The notes under the pieces: model-generated
The model's input: the letters and a program-made list of their open reading frames with translations, nothing else
Database searches by the model: none
What the model was told of the DNA's origin: nothing
DNA from: Kitasatospora sp. MAA19
Lineage (GTDB): Bacteria > Actinomycetota > Actinomycetes > Streptomycetales > Streptomycetaceae
DNA length: 64,000 bases
NCBI RefSeq assembly: GCF_029894125.1
Contig: NZ_JARXYZ010000019.1
Location: forward strand, 1 to 64,000
Reading direction: 5' to 3'
Translations under genes and position numbers: made by a program
Shown: positions 49,943 to 58,331 of the stretch, one piece after another
Layout of the letters: each line of letters begins with the position of its first letter
How positions within the stretch are numbered: position 1 is the stretch's first letter

Positions 49943-51892
49943 GTGACACGCCGCCCCGGAGCCGTCCGGCTCGCCCCGCCCAGCTGGCTGACCGAGAGCC
50001 TGCGGCCCAAGGCCGCGCCGATCCCGTGGGCGGCGGTGGCCCGGGCCTCGGTGGCGCTCGCCGCGCCGCTCGCCGTCGGCACCGCCACCGGGCGGCCCGG
50101 GTACGGCGCGCTGGTGTCGATGGGCGCACTGTCCGGGGTCATCGGGGACACCGCGGACGCGTACCGGATGCGGGTGTTCAACATCGCCGTGCCGCAGCTG
50201 TTCGGCTCGCTCGGGGTCCTGCTCGGCACCCTCGTGTACGGAGCCGGCTGGACGGCCGTCGCCGTGCTGACCGCCGTCGCACTGGTCTCCGGCATGATCT
50301 CCTCGATCGGCGCGGTCGCCTCGGTGTCCGGACTGCTCCTGCTCCTCGACGCGGTGGTCGGCGCCGGCCTGCCGCTGCCCTCCCCCTGGTGGCTGCCGTC
50401 CTGCCTGCTGCTGCTCGGCGGCCTGGTGGTGCTCGGCCTCACCCTGCTCGCCTGGCCGCTGCGCGGCGGGACGCCGGAACGCTCCGCAGTGGCCGGCACC
50501 TACCGGGCGGTCGCCGCCTTCCTGGAGGCCACCGGCACCCCCGGGTACGACGGCAGGCGGCAGGCGCTCACCCAGTCGCTGAACCAGTCCTACGACCTCC
50601 TGCTCGCCCGCCGCACCCGCCGGCACGGCCGCTCCCCCGCCCTGGTGCGGCTGCTCGCCCAACTCAACGCCGTCGTCCCGGTGGTGGAGGCCGCCTCGGC
50701 GGCACAGCTGCGCCCGCGCGAGTACGGCCCGCTGCCGCCCGCCTACCCCGCGGCGGTGCGCGAACTCGCCGAGGCCGTCGGGCAAGGGCGCACCGGGCCG
50801 GCCCCGCCGCCCTGGCTGCCCGACCCGGCCGGGCCGTCCACCCGCGCCCTGGTGGAGGCGATCGGCCACGCCTGGGCCGTCGCGCACGAGGCCGCGCCGG
50901 ACCCGTACGCCACCGCCGACCGGCTCGGCCGGCCCGCCGCGCTGCAGGTCCGCGCCCGCCGGGCCGCCCACGCGCTGCTGCTGTCCGGCGCGTCCTGGCG
51001 CTACGGGCTGCGGCTGGCGCTGTGCATCGGCGCCGCCCAGATCCTGGTGTCGGTGATCGCGGTGCCCCGCTCGTACTGGGTGTCGCTCACCGTCACCTTC
51101 GTGATGAAGCCCGACTTCGGCTCGGTGTTCTCCCGGGCGGTGCTGCGCGCGCTCGGCACCGCCGCCGGGCTGCTGATCGCCGCCCCCGTGCTGGCCGAGG
51201 TGCCGCACGGCTGGTGGGACGTACCGGTGATGGCGGCGCTGGCGACGCTCATCCCGGCGCTGTCGGCGAAGGGGTACGCGTTCCAGACCGCGGCCATCAC
51301 CCCGGTGATCCTGCTGCTCTCCGACCTGCTCAACCACCAGGGCTTCCACCTGGCGCTGCCCCGGCTGTACGACTCACTGGTCGGCTGCGGCATCTCGCTG
51401 CTGGCCGGCTACCTGCTGTGGCCGGAGTCCTGGCACACCCGGATCGGGGAACGGCTGGCCGACGCCGTCGCGGACACCGCCACGTACGTCTCGCTGGCCT
51501 TCACCACCGGGCCCGGCATCGACCAGCCGGCCCGCGCCCGGTGCCGGCGGCGGCTCTACCGGGACCTGTCCGCCGTGCGCAGCGAGTTCCAGCGAGCGCT
51601 CACCGAGCCGCCACCGGTGGGGGCCCGGGCCGAGGCCTGGTGGCCGCTGGTGATCGCGGTCGAGCGGATCGTGGACACCACGACCGCCACCCGGGTCCGG
51701 GTGGAGCACGGCGCGCCGGCACCGTCCCCGGCCGAGGTCGGTGCCCTGACCCGGGAGCTGACCGACCTGGCCGAGGCGCTGCGCAGCCGCAGACCGCTGC
51801 CCGAGGCCGAGCCGGACGGCGTCTCCCCCGACTGCGCGCTGGCCCGGCTGCACCACGAGGTGCGGGCGGCGCGGGCGGTGCTGTCGGGCTGA
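49943..51892 (+). CDS. FUSC family membrane protein
   Basis: This 649-residue FUSC/aromatic-acid-exporter-like protein has two membrane blocks (residues about 30-175 and 350-490, e.g. YGALVSMGALSGVIGDTADAYRMR, SYWVSLTVTFVMKPDFGSVFSRAVLRALGT) separated and followed by helical cytoplasmic parts. The second block carries the FUSC signature around KPDFGSVFSR. GTG 49943 has no clear ribosome site and could be read from a short-leader transcript. Efflux is presumed; the cargo is unknown. Confidence 0.88.
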   Translation: MTRRPGAVRLAPPSWLTESLRPKAAPIPWAAVARASVALAAPLAVGTATGRPGYGALVSMGALSGVIGDTADAYRMRVFNIAVPQLFGSLGVLLGTLVYGAGWTAVAVLTAVALVSGMISSIGAVASVSGLLLLLDAVVGAGLPLPSPWWLPSCLLLLGGLVVLGLTLLAWPLRGGTPERSAVAGTYRAVAAFLEATGTPGYDGRRQALTQSLNQSYDLLLARRTRRHGRSPALVRLLAQLNAVVPVVEAASAAQLRPREYGPLPPAYPAAVRELAEAVGQGRTGPAPPPWLPDPAGPSTRALVEAIGHAWAVAHEAAPDPYATADRLGRPAALQVRARRAAHALLLSGASWRYGLRLALCIGAAQILVSVIAVPRSYWVSLTVTFVMKPDFGSVFSRAVLRALGTAAGLLIAAPVLAEVPHGWWDVPVMAALATLIPALSAKGYAFQTAAITPVILLLSDLLNHQGFHLALPRLYDSLVGCGISLLAGYLLWPESWHTRIGERLADAVADTATYVSLAFTTGPGIDQPARARCRRRLYRDLSAVRSEFQRALTEPPPVGARAEAWWPLVIAVERIVDTTTATRVRVEHGAPAPSPAEVGALTRELTDLAEALRSRRPLPEAEPDGVSPDCALARLHHEVRAARAVLSG

Positions 51893-51927
51893 GGGCCGCC
51901 CTGGCCCCCCGCCGGTCCCGGTTCCGG

Positions 51928-53331
51928 TCAGTCCTGGATCCGCCGCCAGGGCCGGTCCGCCTCCAGCTCGAAGGCCAGCTCCAGCAACAGCCGCTCCTGG
52001 CCGTGCGCGGCCGAGAGGTGGACGCCGATCGGCAGGCCGCTCGGCGCGGCGCCGGTGGGCAGGGCGATGCCGGGCCCACCGGTCACGTTGTTGACCGGGG
52101 TGAAGGCCACGTAGCGCCGCAGCCGCTCGATCAGCTCGTCGAAGGCCACGTTGGGGCTCAGGTGGCCGATCGGCGGGGCGGTGTGGGCGAGCACCGGGGA
52201 GAGGATCACGTCGTGGGTGCGGAAGACGCCCGCGTACGCGGCCTCGGCGCGGCGCAGCCGACGCAGGACGGCCGGGGTGCGCAGGAACTCCCGCTGGTAC
52301 AGCCGCCGCAGCCCGGTGGTCAGGCCGTCCAGCCGGTTGATCCGGAAGCTGCGGTCCAGCATCAGCCGGCCACTGAGCGCGATGGCGAGGGCGATGTAGC
52401 CCCAGTACAGGACGAAGTCGCGGGAGAACTCCTCGCCGAACGGCAGGGTGGTCTCCTCCACGTGGTGGCCGAGCGCCGACAGCCGGGCGGCGGTCTCCAC
52501 GACGGCCGCACGGGTGGGTTCGTCGGTGGTGGCTGTCGGCGAGTCCGTCACCAGTCCGATCCGCAGCCTGCGCCGCCCCGGGCCCTCGACCAGGCCGAGC
52601 GGGGGCAGCCGGGGGTTGCGGTGGTGGCGCTCGGCGGCGGCGAAGAAGGCGGCGGTGTCGCGGACCGAGCGGGTCAGCACGCCGTCGGTGACGAGGTCGA
52701 TCGGCAGCTTGCCGCCCTGGGCGTTGGAGACCAGGCGGCCCCGGGTGGGCTTGAGGCCGACCAGCCCGCAGCAGGCCGCCGGGATGCGGATCGACCCGCC
52801 GCCGTCGTTGGCGTGCGCGATCGGCACCACTCCGGCGGCCACCAGTGCGGCCGAGCCGCCGGAGGAGGCGCCGGCCGAGTGCGAGGGCTTCCAGGGGTTG
52901 CGCACCGGCTGGGCGGTGGCGAACTCGGTGGAGGCGTTGAGGCCGAACTCGGGCAGCCGGGTCTTGCCGAGGACGGCCAGGCCGGTGGCGAGGAACTGGT
53001 CGGTGAAGCGGGCGTTGCGCCGGGCCGGGCGGGCCCGGAAGGCCTCGCTGCCCATGGTGGTCGGCAGCCCGCGCAGGTCGACGTTGTCCTTGAGGAAGGT
53101 GGGGACGCCGTACAGCGGGCCGTCGGCGCCGCCCGGGCCCAGCCGCGGCCGGTCGTAGGAGGCGTGGGCGACGGGGGTGAGCGTCCCGTCGATCTGGGCG
53201 GCGCGGGCGGCGGCGGCCGCGGCCAGCTCCGCGGGGGCCACCTCTCCGGCGCGGACGAGGGCGGCCAGCGCCACGGCGTCGTGCTCGCCGAGTGCGTCGT
53301 CGGTGAAACCGTGGGCCCGCTCGTCGGTCAT
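51928..53331 (-). CDS. Amidase (amidase-signature family)
   Basis: This is a 467-residue amidase. It has the Lys-Ser-Ser machinery: Lys in TFLKDNVDLRG, the Ser-rich loop SHSAGASSGGSAALVAAG and GGGSIRIPAACCGLVGLKPTRGR with the nucleophilic serine. GGGGAG precedes ATG 53331. It hydrolyses amides of unknown identity and stands convergent to the FUSC gene. Confidence 0.94.
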   Translation of the reverse strand: MTDERAHGFTDDALGEHDAVALAALVRAGEVAPAELAAAAAARAAQIDGTLTPVAHASYDRPRLGPGGADGPLYGVPTFLKDNVDLRGLPTTMGSEAFRARPARRNARFTDQFLATGLAVLGKTRLPEFGLNASTEFATAQPVRNPWKPSHSAGASSGGSAALVAAGVVPIAHANDGGGSIRIPAACCGLVGLKPTRGRLVSNAQGGKLPIDLVTDGVLTRSVRDTAAFFAAAERHHRNPRLPPLGLVEGPGRRRLRIGLVTDSPTATTDEPTRAAVVETAARLSALGHHVEETTLPFGEEFSRDFVLYWGYIALAIALSGRLMLDRSFRINRLDGLTTGLRRLYQREFLRTPAVLRRLRRAEAAYAGVFRTHDVILSPVLAHTAPPIGHLSPNVAFDELIERLRRYVAFTPVNNVTGGPGIALPTGAAPSGLPIGVHLSAAHGQERLLLELAFELEADRPWRRIQD

Positions 53332-53586
53332 CCGAACTCCCCATTCCCTACTGACCGGTAGTCTCGCAAGAGCTTCGCAGTGTAGGGGCGGGGCGGCGCC
53401 CGGGGATACCCCCCGTCGCCCCGGAAACCCAGCCGCGGACCCCGGGCTCCGACGGCGCACGGGCGTTCGGCCTGCGCCCCCGCGTTCACCCCGCCCGCCG
53501 GTCGCAGATCGTTTCGCCGACGGCCTCCGGGAAAGATCGGGAGCGCGAACCATTCCGGTCCTCCCCTCCACCCCAAGGTGACGCCC

Positions 53587-54918
53587 GTGCCCACCCAGTA
53601 CACCTCGGCCACCGCCCCCGGCGCCCTCCCCCTGCTCGGCCACGCCCCCGCCTTCCTCCGCCGCCCGCTCGCTTTCGTCGCCGGACTGCCCGCCCACGGC
53701 GACCTGGTCCGGCTGCGGCTCGGCCCGCTGGACGCGTACGTCGCCTGCCACCCCGAGCTGGTCCGCCGACTGCTCACCGAGGACCGCACCTACGACAAGG
53801 GCGGGATCGTCCTCGACAAGGCCCGCGAGGTCTTCGGCCACGGCCTGGCCACCTGCCCCGCCGCCGCGCACCGGCGCCAACGCCGTATGCTGCAGCCCGC
53901 GTTCCACCGTGACCGGCTGCCCGGCTACGCCGCGATGATGGCCGAGGAGATCGCCGGCACCACCGCCACCTGGCGCGACGGCGACGTGGTCGACGTCCCC
54001 ACCGCGATGTACCGCCTCACCACCGCGGTGACGGCCCGCTGCCTGTTCGCCGCCCACGAGCGGGCCGGGTCGCTTCCCGTCCACGCCAGCATGGACACCA
54101 TCGCCCGCGGCGTCGGCCGGCGCGTCATGCTGCCGCTGCCCGGCACCGACCGCATTCCCACCCCGGAGAACCGCCGCTTCCGCCGCGCCCGGCAGGACCT
54201 GCAGGAGATCACCCGGCGGCTGATCGCCGACTACCGCGCCGCCGGCACCGACCACCACGACCTGCTGTCCATGCTGCTCAGCGCCCGCGACGAGGACGGG
54301 CAGGGGCTCTCCGACGCCGAGATCCACGACCAGGTGGTCACCTTCCTGCTCGCCGGCATGGAGGCCACCGCCGCCACCCTCTCCTGGGCCTGGACCCTGC
54401 TCGCCACCAACCCGGCCCTCCGCGACCGCTTGCACAGCGAACTGGACACCGTGCTCGACGGCCGCCCCGCCCGCCACGAGGACCTGCCCGCGCTGCCGCT
54501 CACCGCCCGCGTGGTCGCCGAGACGCTGCGGCTCTACCCTCCGTCCTGGATCCTCAGCCGCACCGTCGCCGCCGACGCCGAACTCGGCGGCCACCGCGTC
54601 CCGGCCGGCGCCACCATCCTGTACAGCCCCTACCTGCTGCACCGCCGGGCCGACGTGTTCACCTGCCCCGACCGCTTCGACCCGGACCGCTGGCTCACCA
54701 CCGCCCGCCCCGTGCCCGGCACCTACGCCCCCTTCGGCCTCGGCGCCCGCCGCTGCATCGGCGACGCCTTCGGCACCACCGAGGCCGTCCTCGCCATCGC
54801 CACCATCGCCGCCCGCTGGACCGTCATCCCCACCCCCGGCCGCCGGATCCGCCCGGCCCGTAGCGCCTCGCTGTCCCCGCGCCCCTTCACGGCCACCCTC
54901 GCCCGCCGGGCGCGCTGA
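53587..54918 (+). CDS. Cytochrome P450
   Basis: This P450 of about 443 residues resembles terpene/fatty-acid-type enzymes of the pentalenene-oxygenase group. It has the I-helix LLAGMEATAATLSW, ExxR in AETLRLYPPSW and heme loop FGLGARRCIG. GTG 53587 has AAGGTGA upstream; GTG 53578 is an alternative. No terpene synthase, ferredoxin or other pathway gene is adjacent, so the substrate is open. Confidence 0.92.
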   Translation: MPTQYTSATAPGALPLLGHAPAFLRRPLAFVAGLPAHGDLVRLRLGPLDAYVACHPELVRRLLTEDRTYDKGGIVLDKAREVFGHGLATCPAAAHRRQRRMLQPAFHRDRLPGYAAMMAEEIAGTTATWRDGDVVDVPTAMYRLTTAVTARCLFAAHERAGSLPVHASMDTIARGVGRRVMLPLPGTDRIPTPENRRFRRARQDLQEITRRLIADYRAAGTDHHDLLSMLLSARDEDGQGLSDAEIHDQVVTFLLAGMEATAATLSWAWTLLATNPALRDRLHSELDTVLDGRPARHEDLPALPLTARVVAETLRLYPPSWILSRTVAADAELGGHRVPAGATILYSPYLLHRRADVFTCPDRFDPDRWLTTARPVPGTYAPFGLGARRCIGDAFGTTEAVLAIATIAARWTVIPTPGRRIRPARSASLSPRPFTATLARRAR

Positions 54919-54968
54919 AACTCCAGGCGTACGTTCCGGCGTCCAGGAACACCCGCCGCGCGACGCAC

Positions 54969-55003
54969 TGCCGCTGCCGGCGTCACCGGCGCCGGCAGCG
55001 GCA
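54969..55003. terminator. Bidirectional hairpin terminator
   Basis: A perfect 13-bp stem TGCCGCTGCCGGC/GCCGGCAGCGGCA with a 9-base loop lies between the convergent P450 and DUF421 genes. Confidence 0.8.
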
Positions 55004-55114
55004 CCAACTGGCCGTATCCCTGCCCGGATTCACGTTCGGTCGCGGCCGACGCCGCCCCGGCCGCCGGGCCGGAGGCCGCCGTTCCGATCCCGGACCCCTG
55101 GGATGCCGCCCGGG

Positions 55115-55696
55115 TCAGCGGTCCTTGGACCGGTCGGCCGCCAGTGTGGTGAGCAGGCGCTCGATGGTGTCCAGCCGACGCCGCAGGTCCTCCACGTCGC
55201 CGCGGGTGGCGCCCTGCTCGTCGGGCTTGAGGGTGATCACCAGCTGACCGTCGGGCTCCAAGCGGCCGACCGCGACGTCCCGGATGGTGTCGCCGTTCTG
55301 GACGCGGACGGCGTGCTCGATCTCGGAGGCCCGCAGCGCCAGCCCACGCAGCGCGCCCGGGACCAGCGCGCCGTCGCGCACCACGGTGGTCGGCGTGCCC
55401 TCCAACAACCGTGCGGCCCGCGGGTCGTGGGCCAGCCAGCGGGTGACGGCGGAGTTCACCGCGATCAGCGTGACCGCGCCGATGGCACCGCCGAGCAGGC
55501 TGTTGTCATTGCCGATGATCGCGTTCTGCACCACGTTGGACAGCAGGAAGACGACCACCATGTCGAAGGTGTTCAACCCCGCCAACCCGCGCTTACCCGC
55601 GACCCGGAACAGCAGCAGGATCAACGCGTAGACCGCGATCGTCCGGAGGATCTTCTCCACGATCGGAATCTGGACGATCACCAGGTCGTGCCACAT
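55115..55696 (-). CDS. DUF421 (YetF-like) membrane protein
   Basis: This is a 193-residue protein with three N-terminal membrane helices (TIAVYALILLLFRVAGKRGL, FDMVVVFLLSNVVQNAIIGND) and a cytoplasmic domain, the layout of DUF421/YetF proteins. AAGGAG precedes ATG 55696. The family's role is unclear; some members affect spores or stress. Confidence 0.9.
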   Translation of the reverse strand: MWHDLVIVQIPIVEKILRTIAVYALILLLFRVAGKRGLAGLNTFDMVVVFLLSNVVQNAIIGNDNSLLGGAIGAVTLIAVNSAVTRWLAHDPRAARLLEGTPTTVVRDGALVPGALRGLALRASEIEHAVRVQNGDTIRDVAVGRLEPDGQLVITLKPDEQGATRGDVEDLRRRLDTIERLLTTLAADRSKDR

Positions 55697-55805
55697 GGCC
55701 CGCTCCTTCAACCCCTCGACCGGATGGGGCGGGCAGCGCCCGGAGCCCGACGGTACGCGCCCCGTCGGGCTCCGGCCAGCACCTGGGCCCTACGGGATCG
55801 GGGCC

Positions 55806-56615
55806 CTACGAACGGCGCTTCGGCTTGCCGCGCTTGGGGGTGGCCGAGCCCCGGCCACCCGCCGAGGGCCTCGGCTTGCCCTTCTGCGGGCCGCCCTTCT
55901 GCGCGCCGGCCTTCTGTGCGCCGGCCTTCTGTGCGCCGGCCTTCTGCGGCTGGGGCTTGCGCTGTGCAGAGGCCTTCTTCGGCTCCTCCGCCGGCTGGGC
56001 ACCGCGCCCGCGCGAGCTGTTGACCGTACGGCCCCGGACGATGCCGATGAACTCCTCCACCAGGTCCGTCGTGCGCTCCTGCGGCCAGGCCAGCGCCACC
56101 TGGGACTGCGGCGCCTCGGCGACCGGCCGGTAGGTGAGGTCCCGGCGGTGGTGCAGCCGGGCCAGCGACTGCGGCACCAGCAGCACGCCGACGTTGGCCG
56201 CGACCAGCTCGATCGCGTCGGCCGTGGTGGCCGGGCGGTCGATCGCCGGGCGCCCGGGCAGCCCGGCCGGCCAGCCGAGGGTGTCGTCGAGCGGGTGGAA
56301 CACCACCTCCTCGGCGAGGTCGCCCAGCTCGGCCTCCTCGGCGGCGGCGAGGAAGTGGTCCTTGGGGAAGACCACGACGGTGGTCTCGGTGTAGAGCGGG
56401 ATCGCGCTGAGCACGTCCCGGTCGACGGGCAGCCGGACCAGTCCGGCGTCCGCGGTGCCCTCGCGCAGGGCCGCCTCGCCGTCCTCGGCCGAGAGCGCGC
56501 GGAGGTCGAGCGGGACGTCCGGGAGCCGCTCGGCCCACACCCGGACCCATTTGCCGGGGGTCACGCCCGGGACGTACGCGAGCCGGAAGGACGGGTTCAC
56601 CTGCATCTCTGTCAC
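55806..56615 (-). CDS. LysR-type substrate-binding-domain protein without HTH
   Basis: This 269-residue protein matches the effector-binding half of LysR regulators (FRLAYVPGVTPGKWVRVWAERLPDVPLDL, ADAGLVRLPVD, VELVAANVGVLLVPQSLARLHHR) but has no DNA-binding domain. After residue 200 it has a Lys/Gln/Ala/Gly-rich basic tail with QKAGA repeats, which may bind nucleic acid. The start is GTG 56615 or ATG 56606. It is divergent, 58 bases away, from the DUF5997 gene, a pairing conserved in streptomycetes. Confidence 0.88.
   Translation of the reverse strand: MTEMQVNPSFRLAYVPGVTPGKWVRVWAERLPDVPLDLRALSAEDGEAALREGTADAGLVRLPVDRDVLSAIPLYTETTVVVFPKDHFLAAAEEAELGDLAEEVVFHPLDDTLGWPAGLPGRPAIDRPATTADAIELVAANVGVLLVPQSLARLHHRRDLTYRPVAEAPQSQVALAWPQERTTDLVEEFIGIVRGRTVNSSRGRGAQPAEEPKKASAQRKPQPQKAGAQKAGAQKAGAQKGGPQKGKPRPSAGGRGSATPKRGKPKRRS
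55881..55955. repeat. 15-bp tandem repeat, 4-5 units, in gene
   Basis: Units of CTTCTGTGCGCCGGC start at 55881, 55896, 55911, 55926 and 55941 (ends degenerate) and encode the QKAGA repeats of the LysR-like protein's basic tail. Confidence 0.85.
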
Positions 56616-56673
56616 AGGGCAAGGCTACCGACCGTGACCGTAGGCGCCCGCGCACTCCCTTACCCTTGTCACC

Positions 56674-57093
56674 ATGACATCGCTCAAGCAGAAGACCAGC
56701 CAGACCATGAAGCCGGCCACCGCCGCCAAGAAGCTGGGGATCTACCTCGACGCGGCGCCGACCGGCTTCCAGGAGGGTGTGGTCTCCCGCGAGGAGCTCA
56801 GCGCGCTTCAGGCCGACCCGCCGCAGTGGCTCCAGGACCTGCGCAAGAACGGCCCGCACCCGCGCCCGGTGGTCGCCGCCAAGCTCGGCATCTCCATCTC
56901 GGGCCTGGCCCGCGGCGGCGTGACCGAGGCGCTCACCACCGAGCAGATCGAGGCGATCAAGGCCGAGAACCCGCTCTGGCTGCAGCACGAGCGCGCCAAC
57001 CAGGTGGACGTCCGCAAGGAGACCGCCCGGATCAAGGACAAGCACGAGAAGGAGGCCGCCGCCCAGGCCGCCAAGGCTGCCAAGGCCGGCTGA
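56674..57093 (+). CDS. DUF5997 family protein
   Basis: This is a 139-residue actinobacterial DUF5997 protein, Lys-rich with conserved TAAKKLGIYLDAAPTGFQEGVVSREEL and LQDLRKNGPHPRPVVAAKLGISISGLARGG. The C-terminus is an Ala/Lys helix. No Shine-Dalgarno site is obvious. It is divergent from the LysR-like gene. Function is unknown. Confidence 0.9.
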   Translation: MTSLKQKTSQTMKPATAAKKLGIYLDAAPTGFQEGVVSREELSALQADPPQWLQDLRKNGPHPRPVVAAKLGISISGLARGGVTEALTTEQIEAIKAENPLWLQHERANQVDVRKETARIKDKHEKEAAAQAAKAAKAG

Positions 57094-57205
57094 CCCCCGC
57101 GCCCGGCCGCCGTCCGGGCCCGATTGTCAGACCCCTGCGCAACGATGGTGCCGACGTCCGTGGAACGGGCGTCGGCACAGTCGTCGGCAGGCAGGGAGCT
57201 CACGG

Positions 57206-58129
57206 ATGGCACGGGTCGCAGGGGCACTGGACGGTCGGATCGCCCTGGTCGCAGGCGCGACCAGGGGCGCGGGGCGGGGCATCGCGGTCGAGCTGGGCGC
57301 CGCCGGGGCGACGGTGTACGTCACCGGGCGCAGCACCCGGGAGCGGCGCTCGGAGTACGACCGCCCGGAGACCATCGAGGACACCGCCGACCTGGTCACC
57401 GCCGCCGGCGGCCGGGGCATCGCGGTGCCGACGGACCACCTGGACCCGTCCCAGGTGGCCGCCCTGGTGCAGCGGATCGACGCCGAACAGGGCCGGCTGG
57501 ACATCCTGGTCAACGACATCTGGGGCGGCGAGAAGCTGTTCGCCTGGAACGTCCCGGTCTGGGAGCACGACCTGGACGACGGCCTGCGGCTGCTGCGCCT
57601 CGCGGTGGAGACGCACGCCGTCACCAGCCACCACGCCCTCCCGCTGCTGCTGCGGCGCCCGGGCGGCCTGGTCGTCGAGATGACCGACGGCACCGCCGAG
57701 TACAACGGCGCCACCTACCGGAACTCCTTCTTCTACGACCTCGCCAAGGCCTCCGTGCTGCGGATGGCCTTCTCCCTCGGCCACGAGCTGGGCCCCCGCG
57801 GCGCCACCGCCCTGGCGCTCACCCCCGGGTGGATGCGCTCCGAGATCATGCTGGAGCACTTCGGCGTCACCGAGGAGAACTGGCGCGACGCCGTGGCCCG
57901 GGAGCCGCACTTCGGCATCTCCGAGACGCCGTACTTCGTCGGCCGGGCGGTCGCCGCCCTCGCCGCCGACCCCGGGGTCTCCCGGTGGAACGGGCAGTCG
58001 CTGTCCAGCGGGCAGCTGGCCCGGGAGTACGGCTTCACCGACCGCGACGGCAGCCGGCCGGACTGCTGGCGCTACCTGGTCGAGGTACAGGACGCGGGCA
58101 GGCCGGCCGCCCCGGAGGGCTACCGCTGA
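57206..58129 (+). CDS. Short-chain dehydrogenase/reductase (atypical)
   Basis: This 307-residue SDR has VAGATRGAGRGIAVELG and YVTGRSTRERRSEYDRPETIEDTADLV, the mark of a streptomycete SDR subfamily with a long second strand loop. The NNAG position reads VNDIWGGE, and the active site is YDLAK (FFYDLAKASVLRM). GGGAG precedes ATG 57206. The substrate is unknown. Confidence 0.88.
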   Translation: MARVAGALDGRIALVAGATRGAGRGIAVELGAAGATVYVTGRSTRERRSEYDRPETIEDTADLVTAAGGRGIAVPTDHLDPSQVAALVQRIDAEQGRLDILVNDIWGGEKLFAWNVPVWEHDLDDGLRLLRLAVETHAVTSHHALPLLLRRPGGLVVEMTDGTAEYNGATYRNSFFYDLAKASVLRMAFSLGHELGPRGATALALTPGWMRSEIMLEHFGVTEENWRDAVAREPHFGISETPYFVGRAVAALAADPGVSRWNGQSLSSGQLAREYGFTDRDGSRPDCWRYLVEVQDAGRPAAPEGYR

Positions 58130-58149
58130 CGGCGGGTCGGCGACGTGCC

Positions 58150-58180
58150 GCTGGGGGCAGGGGGGAACTCCTGCCCCAGC
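58150..58180. terminator. Hairpin after SDR gene
   Basis: GCTGGGGGCAGG pairs with CCTGCCCCAGC (one bulged G) around an 8-base loop, 20 bases after the SDR stop. Confidence 0.65.
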
Positions 58181-58188
58181 GCCGCGTA

Positions 58189-58252
58189 TTGACCGCTCCG
58201 TGGATCGACCGCTCCATGGATCGAGCGCTCCGTGTATTGACCGCGTCGCCGC
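58189..58252. repeat. 16-bp tandem repeat
   Basis: Four 16-base units (TTGACCGCTCCGTGGA and variants at 58189, 58205, 58221, 58237) lie between the SDR terminator and the DUF885 gene, so they may overlap its promoter; TTGACC elements recur within the units. Confidence 0.8.
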
Positions 58253-58331
58253 CGACTCCGAATAATCGGCGCAACCGGGGCGCCCCAGGGAACCCTCGTC
58301 GCACTGACCACACCGGACCCGGGAGCGACCG

